Source of the DNA: Gordionus sp. m RMFG-2023
Taxonomy: Eukaryota > Nematomorpha > Gordioida > Chordodea > Parachordodidae
Assembly (NCBI RefSeq): GCF_954871325.1
Contig: NC_088779.1
Location: 18,850,846 to 18,914,845 of the forward strand
Length of the DNA: 64,000 nt
Reading direction: 5' to 3'
Shown here: piece after piece, positions 11,393 through 24,335 of the stretch
Layout of the letters: each line of letters opens with the position of its first letter
How positions within the stretch are numbered: the first letter of the stretch is position 1
Notes under the pieces: model-generated
What the model was told of the DNA's origin: nothing
Database searches by the model: none
Seen by the model: the letters and a program-made list of their open reading frames with translations, nothing else
Made by a program: the position numbers and the translations under genes

Positions 11393-13319
11393 AGCAAGAT
11401 ACTATTTCACTATTTTTTTATGTAAGACTCAATGGCATTAGACTGACTATTCATTTATTAATGAACTTAGTCTATTGGTTGTAATAGATGTCATTGATAG
11501 TTATTTTATTTAAAATGCCCTTCTCATATAGTCTGAGTGTCTTTCAATGGCGGACTTTAATATATTTAAATATACACTTTTTAATCCATTTTAATGAATA
11601 AATTGTCAGGCTAGTTTATTATTAATGTCATTGGTAAAACCATTGTAAGAAGGAAATAACCTTATCTTATTATGTAAATCAAATGATTTTTAAATATTGA
11701 TAAATATGATTAAAAAATTTATGCAGAATTATATTATAAGCGATTTTTTTTTAAATATCTTTTTACATATAAAAGTCAAGATTGAGGTTAAAAAAGACAA
11801 TTCGTTATTATAGCTAACATTATTTTTCTATGAATAATAAATTCAAATTATTATGAATATATTTTTATTTCAAGGGCATTTTAATAGTAACACTAATAAA
11901 AAAATTCATCTAAAAATATTTTCTACAAACTTCCCTTAATATTAGAAATTAAATGTACGTGTCGTATTAGGATAAGTTCCAGACGATATTGTCGCGAATA
12001 TTTGAATGACTATTAGTTTATATTAATTTATATATATTTTTTTTGGTAAGGCAATAGTTTGATGGGTGTTTTTTATATAGTTTAGTCATTTTTCCAAATT
12101 TATTTTATTATTAAGAGTATTTTTTTAAATTTGAAAACTTTTATTTTGCCGGAAATATATTTCAATATGTTTGGAATATCTACCTATAAATTTCAGACAA
12201 TTAAATTTTATTTTATGTCAATTTTTCCATAATTTTTTTAATACAAATTCTTCAAATATTTATTACTGGATTGTAGGATGGGTATCATCACAAATTAATA
12301 CATTTCTGGCAAAATTAGTGGTTGAAAATTAAAAAAAAATACGCCTAAATAAATGATATAAAGTTTTAAAATAAAAACAACTAAAATAAATCAACATTAA
12401 TCAAGTTGCAGCCTAGCTTTCCCAGTTTTTTATATAAATTTAAAATACACAAAAGTCTATGGAGAAAATCAACTGAAATTCATAGATTAGGTACTCTACA
12501 CATACTGGAATGCATTTCACTTTCAATAAATGATAATACAGACATTAGAATTCGGATTCCATATCCCAATATTGGCTCCTCTAACAGGTTTGATTTTTTT
12601 TTAGAATCCTAATTCAATTTTTAGACTACAATTATTTTTATTAAATAAAATATTAACAAAAGTTGTGGCCACTTTCCTGCACCCGTTTTTTTTTCATCCT
12701 AATATTTAATATTTTAAGCTGCTTTTATTGTTTTTTCTTTTCATTTCTTCTAAGAAATAAAATTTTTGATATATTTTATATTTCATGAATCATAATCCGG
12801 AAAATAAAAATAAATTTAAATTATTATTTTTACATTACTTTATTTATCTTAATATTATATTAAAAGAATAATTACAGTTAAATAAAATATAATTATTGAT
12901 GTAATACAAAGTGCAAACAATGCGCGATATGCCCTATATGAGATGTTTCGTAGAAATAATATGACTAAATTCACTAGTAAATTGTAAAGGAACTTTTTAG
13001 TAGCAGAAATAACTAAAAATAAACTGCGAAGGAATATAGGGTAGAATTATCTTTTTAACACTAATTCACTAAAATTTTCAAAAATTTTGATTTTAACTGT
13101 TTCCCACCATCCAAATGTAACACTAACAATTTTTAAAATACGTACTATTTCCTTTTGATGCCTACCTTTTTTAATGACAAAAAAAAATTCATAAATTCTT
13201 TTATATAATACTTCTTAGGTAGAAAATTTTTAGTTAAATTTTATTTTATTATATATTTATAAAAATAATGATGATTTGACATCTCTGGGCGCCTAAATAT
13301 AAAAATTTTATTATTAGGA
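11393..13319. other. AT-rich unassigned DNA
   Basis: Long A/T-rich stretch with no gene, RNA or element that I can support. Confidence 0.5.
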
Positions 13320-13327
13320 ATAAAAAT

Positions 13328-13566
13328 CAGAGACCTTCAAGGCCCGGGCCAGACCATAATTTAATTTTTTTAAATATACTCGGACCGGACCGTATATTTT
13401 AAAACCAAATATTTTAAATTGTCATTATCTATAAAAATTAAAAATAAATATAATATATTTTAAAAAAATTGGGCCAGGCCTTAAAATATAAAACCCGGAC
13501 GGCCGAAAATAATTTTAAAAAAAAAATCTGGGTCGAACCATGTAAATAGTACTTCTCAGGTCTCTG
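13328..13566. mobile_element. hAT-type MITE with GGCCCGG boxes
   Basis: A 239-bp element with inverted ends CAGAGACC...GGTCTCTG and a perfect 8-bp duplication ATAAAAAT at 13320-13327 and 13567-13574. GGCCCGGGCC-like and CGGACCGGACCG boxes lie near the left end and weaker ones near the right. It closely resembles the unit inside family 1 copy B but stands alone, so that unit is itself a mobile MITE. Confidence 0.9.
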
Positions 13567-13574
13567 ATAAAAAT

Positions 13575-14916
13575 GCTAATATTATAATAAATATTATCAG
13601 ATTTTATGTGCAATTCACTTTTAATAGATTTATATCATAAAAACTAAAAGAAAAAACGTTTACATTTTGGCCAAAATCGGATCACAAAAATGGCAAAAAG
13701 TTAAAACATAATAGAATACAAGCAAAAAGCAAATGTAGACTACTGAGAATTATTCAAATACGATTGACTTTATCATATAATTACATTGGTTCATAATGGT
13801 TATAATAACATGAAAGTTAATGATGTCAAATTAGCTCACTAGCCGTTAAAGAACTAAAGATGGTCATAATTATTTTTTTAAATTTCAGTTTTATAAATAA
13901 AAATAATTTTTGGGTCTGATGAACATGTTTAGTAGCAAAGTTATTTTTTTTTGATTTTTATAAAAAAAATTGTATATTTATCAAAATATTTTTAACGAAA
14001 TTCTATTGATGACGATTCTGATTAATATTCTATTAGTGAAGCGGGATTTCTTTTTAGAATTTGATATAAAGGAAAATGATTTTAGTTAAAATTAGGATAT
14101 GATTATAACCTTGCCTACTGAAATAGTTAAAGTAAAAAATGACCCTAATTGGTGAGCTGGTCTTTCTTCATTTCGAAAAAATCAAGTAAAAATATAATTC
14201 ATCTTGCACAAGGCCTAAAGGGAGTATTTAAAGGTAAAATCAGTTTGCTATCCATCAAAAGAAAGATGTCCTAGTATTGTCATAACCCATGATGAACTAT
14301 GATGGAATTCTGCCTCAAATATCTTATAATTCAACTAAGAGTGCAGTAGATAGCCCAAATTTATTACACAATATGAACGCATAGGAAAGCATAATGGCAC
14401 TTATGAGTTTTTTTATTAATAAATAATACTTACGAAATGCTTATAATATATATATAAACAATAGCTTAAATAGGGTCAGAATCAATTTTAATGACATATT
14501 TTTGGCTTATTATAAAATTGACTCAACCTAGGTTAGATTGCAGAAAATGCATGACTTTGAAACGAAGTTTTTGTAATTAAAGATAACCAATGCACTGCAA
14601 CAGATTACTATAAAAGAACACTTGAAAAATCAGGTTCCCTCAATTGTCAATCTTACATAAAACCCCTAATCAAAGAAAATCAAACAATTTGTTTTGCAAA
14701 TTTTAATATTATGAGTTATATTTTAATAATTTTTTGTTATTTTATATAATTATATTTTATATGATTATCAAATAAAAGCATTAAGCCCAATTATTCATTT
14801 GAATTTGAAAATTAATAAATGAAATATGGGTCTTTAGACCCATGTTAAGTATTAATGTTATTATAACATAAGATTAGTGAATTAGAGTTAATGATGTCAG
14901 TCAAATGACTTATTGC
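13575..14916. other. AT-rich unassigned DNA
   Basis: No gene or element is supported in this interval. Confidence 0.5.
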
Positions 14917-15309
14917 AAAGGCGTAGATAGGAATTTGCTAAGGGGGGGGGGGGTATCATTATATAGGCTTCCCTCCCTAAATTTTTATTAGAGGTCTTTA
15001 ATTTGGGGTTTTCACTGGAGTTATAGGCCTGACAAAAAAAATTAGGGCCGGGCAGGGCACCTCGTGCAAAAATTCTCAACACACTTTTTTTATAAATATG
15101 TTTTTTTTCTAAAAATCTTGAATTATAACCTATATTTAAAAAACAATTAACTTTTACTAATTTTTGTTTTATATTCTTGCTTTTAGTGTAATATTGTATA
15201 TATATTTGAGGGAGAGGGAGTTGGGATGTGTAGGGGGAAAATCTTTCTTAACTTAAAATGATATTCACAAGAATAGGAATATTTCCCCCCATCCCGCTAC
15301 GTCTATGTT
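14917..15309. mobile_element. Short TIR element with G tract
   Basis: Left end AAAGGCGTAGATAGGAATTT followed by 12 G, and right end CCCATCCCGCTACGTCTAT, are imperfect inverses with the same CGTAG core as other hAT termini here. A GGGCCGGGCAGGGC box lies inside. TTATTG occurs just outside both ends but a full 8-bp duplication is not clear, so limits are approximate to a few bases. Confidence 0.55.
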
Positions 15310-18300
15310 TATTGTCCCAAATTAAATTTTATGATATTCTTAAATATTTCGACAAATGCAAACGCAGGAGAGCAGAGATTCTGGGCTGCCAAGATTAAAC
15401 TATTTTGGGCAGCCAAATTTGGTTTCTTAAATATTAGGTGAATTGTAATTTTAAAAATATTACATTATGTTTAATTTCAGTCATTTTACTATAATATATT
15501 ATATACATATGATCTAATTCATATTCTAAGCTGTTTATTCACAAATCTCATTTTAAAAGTGACAAACCTAGTTTGTTATTTTATGACAATGGTAACGCTT
15601 AGGTAGATTAGAGGATTTTAAAGGGTCGCGAATTTACTCAAACCCTGGGCCACAAAAAGCCTTATTACTGTCTGAGTGCAACAATTTTTCTACTACACAA
15701 CATTTTTTCTATTCATTACCAAGGTTCAATATCAGTTCTCGAGAAAACGTTTAAGTTTTTGAGTAGATTTGGGCCCTTGCATGTCTTTGGGGTGCATTCC
15801 TTTTAGTTATGCCGTCTTCGCAACACCTCATGTCCTGAGATGGGACAGAGGTTTAGCTTTATTTGTCTAATTATCACTTTTTAAATTAATTATTTGACAT
15901 AATTCTTTTGAATAAATGTTACAAACTTTATATTGATATTAATATAATAAATATGAAACAGAAAAGCAAAAAAAATGTTGATATATTTTTAAACCAATTT
16001 TATTTTTTAAAAATTTGATTTATTAGTTTAGTTTGAGAGAAAATATATGAAATTAAAAGCATATTTTTTAATAATAGAAGACCGTGCTGACGAATAAACT
16101 TTTTAATTAAATTTTTTTTTTAATTTTAGTTAAAGCGGTTGAAACATATATGTTGAATTTCAAATATATTTTATATTATCTAATAATCAGTTCTGTAAAC
16201 GTTACTTTAAAAACTAACATGCTATGTAGTAACGTGTTACCATTACCCTTTATTTTAAAAATAAAGTATAATATAATATATAATATCTAAAGGCAAACTA
16301 AATGATTGATATTTTTTACAAATTTCTATCATAATTACAATCAGGGAATGGTAAAATGCTATTTCAATGCTTTTGCTGGAAAATCTATAGGAAATATATT
16401 CAATGGAATACATTGACAATTATTTTAGACAAAGTTTTCTCTAAGGATTACTATCTTAAGGGCAGCACAAAGGCAAATAAGGGGCCAGAATCAAAAATTA
16501 ATATATATAGAATTGAAAACAGAATGAAATAAAATATACTCAAAGTATAAAGGCGCAAAGTTTATGGGAGTCTCATCCCACTGCCATATTCCCTTTTGGC
16601 CGAATTTTGGCACTATCTTTATATGATAGTTTTTCTAACTAAAAATATATTTCACCGTTTCCTAGGCAGCTAAAAGCCGGCTTAAACTGCTAAGAATGTA
16701 TGGAAATATAACTCAATCGTAATTCTCGGGCGATATGAAATATTTATATAATAAGTTAATGTACTTAATAATTTAAATGTTTAAATGATAAAGACAAAAA
16801 GTAAGAGACGAAAAAGAATGATAATCAAAACGAAATCATGAAATTTCAGGGTTTAACAAAAATCATGATTAAAGAATTTCGAGCAATATTGAAGATTTTT
16901 TAGAAAAAATGATAAAGATCCTTTTTTTTAAATTTGTGATTTCATCATGCGAGACTTTTATGCATAAAATCACAAAACAATTACCTATATAAAAGATTTG
17001 AAATTGGAATTTTGGACCAAATTTTATCGAAAAGTTTTAGAGAATTAATCCTATCAAATGCTTGGCAAACTTCAAGTTTAAGGCTATGCCTTAATATGAG
17101 ATTTAGTTACAAATCAAATTTTTGAGGCATGACCTTATATGGTTTATTTTGATTATAATTTGTTTTTGTGTATTTATTGGAAAATTAATGGATGAATTAG
17201 AAATATTGGCGCACTCAAATATTCATTGCTTTTATAATTTTGTAATGGCATAATGTATCTTGATAATTTTTTTTTATTTGCGTTCTACTAATTATTGATA
17301 TAAACTTCAGAATCAATGCCTCAAGTAATGGCTAAGTTCACTCATAGTTTCTATTTGGTTTATAATTCGGTTTCGGTTAATTTTTTGTGATCGACGAAAT
17401 TGATTCAAAAATTATAATTAGATATTTAGAACTGTTATAATCTCCCTTCTGGCATGAGGCTAATTTTTTTAAAATTTGCATATAACATCTTTCATCTTTA
17501 AATTATCTACCAATCAAATTTAACTAATGCAATGTACCAGAGGCGGTAACTTGTACAAATTTCTATCGGGTGTAAATTTTTTAAAATATCTATTTTGCAG
17601 AATATTTCAATGGAAGCCGCTACCCCCTGTACTGTTTGGTTCAAAATTCATTTTTCCAAAAGTTTACTCACTTTAAATCACGTCGTATAGTTTCTATTTT
17701 GTTTATAACTCTATTTTTTTCCTTTTTGTAGTTCACGAAAAAAAAATTAATTAAGGAATAAAAAGTTTCGTCTTTTATTTTTTCCATTCTGACTTGGTGC
17801 AAATTTTGACAACTTTTTCCTATTTTACCAACTTTTTTTTACACTAATAAAATAAATGCTTTTAGTTCTGTTTAATCTTAAAGTTGGCCAAAATTTTTAA
17901 TAATAATTTTTCCCTATATATTTGGTAATATTGGTTAAAACATATAGGAACTATTAAAGCATAAAAATTGGCATAGATTTTAGAATTAGTGATTCAAATT
18001 GTTCAATCAACTTTAGCCACCTTTGAAAAATTCTGGTTATTCCTGTGTTTAACTGATTTATGTTTTATTAAAATAAGTTTGATCAATTTATGAATTAGAA
18101 CCAAACATTTCTAAAGGAAACAATTTAGCTAATTTAAAGATTTTTTTTTAAAAAATGAGAAGGAATTATGACAATTAAGAAATTTTTTGTGGTATCAGAT
18201 TTAATTTAGGAAAATTTATTTATTCCTGGTAAGCGATTTTTAAATATAATTCTGGCAGGGCTCTCTAACACTGAGAAAGTCTAAGGGGACATTAGTTGGA

Positions 18301-19528
18301 TTACAAAATATTTCCTTACTTTTTCATCAATTTTTTTGAACATTCTCGACACTTAAACCTGATAGCATGTTGATTGATTCAATAAGATATAAAAAAAATT
18401 TACTTGCTACAAAAATTGGATTTCCAGAAATGATATTCTATTTATATTCTCATAAATTAGGTCACGATTTAAAAATTTCGCTTTTGGAAGTGGAGGTTTT
18501 AAAAGGAAAATTGGTATATTATAATAACAAACAAGAATGTCCAATTCATAATAAAATTTAATTTCAAAAGCGATATAATTAAATATTCATTAATTTTACA
18601 TTTCATTTTTATTTATCTACCGAATATATAATTTTAAATAAAAGAAAAAATTATCTTTTTTTTAAATTTCATTCATTATTTATTAAATCTTTCAAACAAT
18701 ATCATAAACGTTATTTTTATTTTAAGTCTTTTAGACTTGGCGAAATTTGGTGTGAAGAATCTATATATTTTTTTAAAACCTAGTCTGAGTATAAACAATA
18801 AAAATAATGTATAATACAAAAGGGAATATAAATATCTGTCTAATTTAAACACCAAAATTCCTGCTTGTTAAAATTTACACAGCTTGCGTTAAAAATTCAG
18901 TGATAACGCATTTCTTCGGCGATTACAGAATCCGTTCTTCGCTGATAAAAGTTTTCATGAGATTTACATAAGATGGTTATTAAATTATAAAAGTACACAC
19001 CAGACACCATAATAAATTAAAGATAAATAAATCAAAAAAGACATTATTTTAAAAAATAGACCAGACATTCAAAAAAAAAGATAAACTACATAAAAAAAAT
19101 TATAATGGATTTTTTTTAAATTAAATTATTTGGGGGAAAACCAATTAATCATCTGCTAGGAATTTCGCGATTGATAAATGAAATATTGCTTGCAAATATG
19201 CAAATTGGGCATTATTTGATCTTTTTAAAAGTAAAACGAAATAGAAATCAATGACTTTTAAAACTAGAAATTTGGGACATGAATTTGAGAAAAATTATGT
19301 AACGATGATTTCACAAACAATCTCCGGGACGTTTAAAAATATATTAACTTTATAAATATAATATTATAATGACTCATTTATTTTTTCATATTTTTAATTC
19401 TCCAATTCACTTCTACCATAAAAATTACTATACTATCTTACTAACAGAATATCAAATTTTCTATTAAGAATAATTATTTTTATTATCCATGTTCGTAAAA
19501 GTTTGAATAATTCGTTAGTGAGCCTACT
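15310..19528. other. AT-rich unassigned DNA
   Basis: No gene is supported. An open frame at 18367-18561 has no recognisable motif. A pair of similar phrases near 17347-17400 and 17690-17750 (TTTCTATTTGGTTTATAA type) suggests an old duplication but no element ends were found. Confidence 0.45.
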
Positions 19529-20132
19529 GGAGGAGTCCGTAGTATCCATGGGGGTGTGCATTTTCTCCGGCCTTCGACCGGGTCCCTAAAAAATACTATA
19601 TAATATTAATTTTTTAGTAGTTCCTTTATATCATCTTTTTTAAAGTTGGCTGAACAATTGGAAATACTAATTCTAAAATTTGCCAATATTTTATATTTTA
19701 TTAGTGCCTAACCACTATACCAGTATAAGTGAAAAAAATATTAGTAACAAATTTTTGGTCAAATTTATGATTAATAGGTGACTGAAAGCATTGTGAAAAT
19801 TTTATCAATGGTTCAATTGTAAATTAATTTAATCCATTTGGTTTAGAAAAAAAATTTGCCCCCCAAACTCCCATTTTTTATGATCACTCAATATATCTTA
19901 TTATATATTAAAAATAATTATTTTAATTAAACTTTTGCATAACAAGATTTTATGAAGAATTTCATTATAGATAATAGACTACATTTATTATTAAAATACT
20001 TTAGTATAAATAACATCCCTTTATTTAACTATGTATTTATTTTAATGATAAGATATAATAAAATAAATTTCGAAATGTAGAAATTTTATACAGATTATTT
20101 ATATTAAAAATTTATTGTAAATAACTGTATTT

Positions 20133-22300
20133 TAAAAAAAAAATATTTTTTTTTTTTTCTCTTTAGCTTTCACCTTTTCTGGTGGTAAGCTCCTTCAACA
20201 TCTCTCTCCACTTTATGTTATTCGTACAATCTCTTTTATCTATTTTATACTTCTTTATATTGGCTCTAACTTTATGGCCCCATTGAAGTTTTGGCCTTCC
20301 TCTTTTACGTTTGCCCATCACTTCCAATCTTTCAACTTTATTTCCTATGTAGTTCATAGGCCTTCTCATTGTGTGCCCATACCACCTAAGTCTGTTTACC
20401 ATTAACTTAGTCTTAATGGGCACTACCTTTAAACTATTTAGTATTCTTGTACTGCGCACCTTATCCTTTCTTGTTACCCCAGCAATCATCCTCAGCATTC
20501 TCATCTCCATAGTTTGTAGACTTCTCTCGTCTGATTCTTTGGTTGGCCATGTTTCCGAACTATATAGAATAGTTGGTTGTACTATGGAACTGTAAATTTT
20601 TCCCTTTAATTTGTGTGGGATTCTTTTGTCAAATAGCATTCCAGATAAAGATCTCCACTTTAACCACCCTTGATTAATCTTATTCTTTATCTCTTTTTCT
20701 ATTGTGCCGTTTGTTTGTATAGTGGAGCCCAAATATTTGCAGCTTTCAATTGCGGATATCTGCCAATCATTTATATCAATACTCTCCGTTTCATCTCCTC
20801 CTATCACCATATACTCCGTCTTTTCTCTATTTACTTTTAATCCGTGCGTTTCTAGGATATTTATCCAATTCACTAACCTTTCTTTCATTTCATCCTTGGA
20901 TTCGGCAAGTATCACAATATCATCTGCAAATATCATATTCCACGGGACTGTTTGAGGTATAGACTGTGCTAATACATCTATTACTGTAATGAAGAGAAGT
21001 GGGCTGAGAGCCGACCCTTGATGAACTCCTTCGGCTATTGTAAAGCCTGCTGAAGTACCTGTTGTGCTACGGACCATTGTTGTATGTCCCATATACATAT
21101 CCTCTATTATTCTTATATATTTTTCGGGAACTTTTTTGTGGCGTAGCGCCCACCAGATAAGTTTTCTTGGGATTCTATCAAAGGCCTTTTCTAGATCGAG
21201 AAAGACCATGTGTAGCTTTTTGTTCTTTTCCCTGTATTTTTCACTCATTTGCCTAATTGCATGGATAGCATCGGTTGTTGATCTTCCAGGCATAAAGCCA
21301 AACTGTGTCTCTCCTATTTCGATTATATCTCTTAATCTTTTTTCTATTATTTTTTCGTATAGTTTTAGACAGTGTGACATTAGTTTTATGCCCCTGTAAT
21401 TTTGACAATTGTGTGGATCCCCTTTATTTTTGAAGATAGGAACTAGATAGCTCTGCCTCCATTTTTGGGGGACCTCTTCATTTCCAAGTATTTTATTGTA
21501 CAGATTTGTGAGGAGATGTATTCCATCATCTCCTAGTGCTTTAAGGCTTTCTATTGGAATATCGTCTGGACCCCTAGCTTTGTTGTTTTTCATATGCTTG
21601 AGGCATGTGATTATTTCTTGTTCTGTTATAGGTTGTACAAGGTTCTGACAAGGGGAGTGTTCGTCGAGATGCAATATGTGGGAATTAAAGTTGAGAAGCT
21701 CCTGAAAATATTCTTTCCATCTATTCATTATTTCTTTTTCCTTTATTATCAATTTCCCATCTTTATTTTTGATTACTTTCGGAGCTCCGTTTATATCCCT
21801 AGAGTTCTTTTCTCGCTGTTTGGCTAATCTGTATATTTTATTTTGCCCTTCTTTGGTATGTAGATCTTCGTACATGTCATCGTATGCCATAGATTTGGCC
21901 CTAGCCACCGCCTTTGTAGCTAATCTCTTGGATTTTTTGTATCTTGACTTGTCATCTGCATTTTTGGATTTGTACCATATTTTATAAAGGGCTTTTTTCT
22001 CCTGTATAGTGGTTTGTACCTCTTGATTCCACCACCATAGTTCTTTGTGTGATTTGTTGCCTCCTCTTGTCAAGCCTAGCGTCGATTTTGCAGTGTCTAT
22101 TAATCTGGATGAAAGGTCTGTCCATATTTTTTCACTGACTTGTGAGCAATTTATTGTTTCAATGTTTGCATTGATTGCAAAGGCATCTGTCATTGTTTTT
22201 AATTTGCCCCATTTGATGCATGGTTCCAGTTTTATCTTATTTTGAGTGGATTTATTTGAGATTTGTAAATCCATGATTAGTAGCTTGTGTTGCGCGGCGA
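20133..22300 (-). mobile_element. RTE-like non-LTR retrotransposon, 5'-truncated
   Basis: Lies on the minus strand inside hAT family 2 copy 1. Its 3' end (left on the plus strand) is an A-rich tail just beyond the stop codon at about 20135-20160. The 5' side begins shortly upstream of the reverse transcriptase frame, so the apurinic-type endonuclease domain expected in a full RTE element is missing. Comparison with the LINE-free hAT copy at 52490 sets both borders to within some tens of bases; no clear target duplication could be read. Confidence 0.8.
20163..22274 (-). CDS. LINE reverse transcriptase (RTE-like), intact frame
   Basis: A 703-residue open frame without internal stops. It reads as the part of a LINE polyprotein downstream of the endonuclease: residues 1-190 are a basic linker (includes ELWWWNQEVQ), then the reverse transcriptase. 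Motifs seen include FGFMPGRSTTDAI near residue 328, FLDLEKAFDRIPR with the first catalytic Asp at 360, GVHQGSALSPLLF, and the FADD box at 449-452 providing the other two catalytic Asp (FADD rather than YADD). The C-terminal part contains RLRWYGHTMRRP and RGRPKLQWGHKV, typical of this LINE group. The first Met is only the first available; the real start was upstream and is lost. Intact reading over 2.1 kb implies recent insertion. Family assignment rests on motif recognition. Confidence 0.88.
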   Translation of the reverse strand: MDLQISNKSTQNKIKLEPCIKWGKLKTMTDAFAINANIETINCSQVSEKIWTDLSSRLIDTAKSTLGLTRGGNKSHKELWWWNQEVQTTIQEKKALYKIWYKSKNADDKSRYKKSKRLATKAVARAKSMAYDDMYEDLHTKEGQNKIYRLAKQREKNSRDINGAPKVIKNKDGKLIIKEKEIMNRWKEYFQELLNFNSHILHLDEHSPCQNLVQPITEQEIITCLKHMKNNKARGPDDIPIESLKALGDDGIHLLTNLYNKILGNEEVPQKWRQSYLVPIFKNKGDPHNCQNYRGIKLMSHCLKLYEKIIEKRLRDIIEIGETQFGFMPGRSTTDAIHAIRQMSEKYREKNKKLHMVFLDLEKAFDRIPRKLIWWALRHKKVPEKYIRIIEDMYMGHTTMVRSTTGTSAGFTIAEGVHQGSALSPLLFITVIDVLAQSIPQTVPWNMIFADDIVILAESKDEMKERLVNWINILETHGLKVNREKTEYMVIGGDETESIDINDWQISAIESCKYLGSTIQTNGTIEKEIKNKINQGWLKWRSLSGMLFDKRIPHKLKGKIYSSIVQPTILYSSETWPTKESDERSLQTMEMRMLRMIAGVTRKDKVRSTRILNSLKVVPIKTKLMVNRLRWYGHTMRRPMNYIGNKVERLEVMGKRKRGRPKLQWGHKVRANIKKYKIDKRDCTNNIKWREMLKELTTRKGES

Positions 22301-22304
22301 TATC

Positions 22305-22396
22305 AAAATATATATATAAATAATTCTTGTTGCAAATAGCGGTATTTAAAAAAATATATATATAAATAATTCTTGTTGCAAATAGCGGTATTTAAA
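22305..22396. repeat. 46-bp tandem duplication
   Basis: Two identical 46-base units, 22305-22350 and 22351-22396, each containing AAATAATTCTTGTTGCAAAT, lie immediately next to the 5' border of the LINE. The other hAT copy has a single version of this sequence. The duplication may be a by-product of LINE insertion. Confidence 0.85.
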
Positions 22397-22502
22397 ATAT
22401 ATAATTTAACAATTATAATTAATACAAATGACTATATTATCAAAATGTAAATATTTCTTTGGCTAATTCATCTAGAATCAAATTTTTATCTAGAATAATC
22501 TC

Positions 22503-23002
22503 CTAATAAATATTTAATAGGGCCAATCTATTTAAACGTTTTTCACCGGTGCTATTTCTTAAATAGATTTTTAACCTTTTCAAAGTTGAAAAAGACCTTT
22601 TATTAGTACAGGTACTAATCGGTAAAGTAGCTAAAATAAAAAACAATGTTTTGATATTGGGTAGGGAATCTAAAGTGCAATTACACATGGAAAGGGCCTG
22701 CAAAGCATTTTTTGGTCTCAAAGAGTACTCTATTCTGTCAAGATTTTTATACCAAAATTCGACATCACAAAGTAACTTATCATACTATCCTACTAAATCA
22801 TTAGAGCATAACTCTGAGATTTTCTTAATATCCTCTCGCGTTTATAGTGTAATCAACAATTCAGACTCAGCCGGCAAAAGAAAATAAAACCTTTTTAATA
22901 AAATTATGACTAATAAATCTTTCTTTTAATTGAAATAAAAATGTATCAATAAGGGGAATAAAAATATTTATTTTATAAAAATCCTCAATCGTAGATACAT
23001 CC
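22503..23002 (-). pseudogene. hAT (zf-MYM1-like) transposase C-terminal remnants
   Basis: The minus-strand frame at 22503-22721 has LRPKNALQAL-type lead-in (MRPKNALQALSMCNC) followed by TNKRSFSTLKRLKIYLRN and RLNRLALLNI, the C-terminal hAT dimerisation region; the usual Glu-Arg before SFS is Lys-Arg here. Upstream on the same strand, 22867-23091, lies VSTIEDFYKINIFIPLIDTF. Stops between the blocks show decay. The same blocks occur in the copy at 52490-55319. Confidence 0.75.
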
Positions 23003-24335
23003 ATATTTAAGCGATTGGATTGTCTAGAAACTATTCTAGATTTAAAAATTATAATCCCATACATATTAGCGATCTCCTTTATAGTGCGCACAAATTGAGC
23101 GTTTCAAACGCAAAATTTTAAATAAGTTCTTTAAAAAAAAGGATTTGTCTTTTGAGAATTATATTATAGTCTGTTCTTATTTCTTTAATTTCTAAATATT
23201 CCTTTTTAGGATATAAGTAAGATATTTATATTACATTTTATATAATATTACATAGCGAATAATAATAAAAAGTAATGAAAAAGCAAACCTATATTTTACC
23301 AATTTGCACGAGGTCATTTGAAATGCATTATTGACGCTTGAAACGCTCAATATGTGCGCACTATTATTACTTTCTCGTATAATTCATGAAATTTTTCATC
23401 CACATTATATCTGATATTTGTTAATATTTCAACATTATCCTTTCTATCCCTTAAATTAATTTTTTGTAGCATTTTGCTAAAATCTTATGTTTAATTAAAT
23501 AAAAAATAAACGCATTTAATTGATATTAAAAATTGTGGCTTCGTAATAGCCTGCAAAAGTTTTTTAGCATTTGTGGAATCTTTTTTTTTGCTTGTAGGAT
23601 TCGAGCGTTGCAAAAATAACTTCACATAATTCGATAAAGTTTCACTGACTGTTGTCTTTCTATAAATCTAGTTGGACAAAATCTTTTTAGTTTTTTTTGA
23701 TTATTTGAATCAATGTCATCAAACGTTCGGATAAAAAGCTATCTCTTCTTGGGTAGTGTAAAAAAGTTACAAACAGACGATTGTTTCTAAATTTTGAAAA
23801 ATATATTAAAATTATATAAAGATATCTACAATACATTATAAAATCTAATAAATTCCAATTAAATTAAATTTTACGTAAATTGTTCCGGATGTTTCGGACT
23901 TCGCATGCTTCAGATATCATCAAATTTAGACAATGTGAACTGCGGTGAACATAGAGATTGTGATATAAAGCTCTCTAATTCTTGACCGAGTTGGCTCCAT
24001 CAAAACCTTGGCCTCTTGTTAGATTTAAATTCAAATTTAGGTCTTGAAGGGATCATGCTATAATTTCTTTGATTATCGTCTCTGAATTAGTGTCATGTAA
24101 GGCAATATGTTGAATAAAGAGTTTCTTCATTTTGAAATCTCCTGATTCCATATCAATAAACCTTATTGCTATGGAAAAATGCTTTATGTTACCAACATCC
24201 GAACTCTTATCCGCCAAAACTAAAAAATGGTGATTTTCACTTTTGTAGAAATTTATTTCAATATGAATTATTCTATTTCTAAATTGAAACCGTTTTTAAA
24301 TAAAATTATTAGCAATATAAGCCACTGGGAGGAGC

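Larger units (their letters stand above)
19537..24327 (-). mobile_element. hAT element, family 2 copy 1, split by a LINE
   Basis: Aligns over most of its length with the cleaner copy at 52490-55319. Candidate limits come from GGAGGAGT at 19529-19536 and GGAGGAGC at 24328-24335 (7 of 8 bases) with the right end reading GCCACTG. The left end appears to have lost a few bases of the CAGTGGCGTAG terminus. Minus-strand transposase remnants lie at 22503-23002. An RTE-like LINE of about 2.2 kb lies inside and is absent from the other copy, so it inserted later. Confidence 0.72.

Noticed and set aside
17529-17632. Possible mini TIR element between CAGAGGCGGTAAC and GCCGCTACCCCCTG.
   Set aside because: The inverse match is weak and no 8-bp duplication is present.
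20371-22245. Many plus-strand open frames opposite the LINE reverse transcriptase.
   Set aside because: They are antisense shadows of the 703-codon minus-strand frame and lack any motif.
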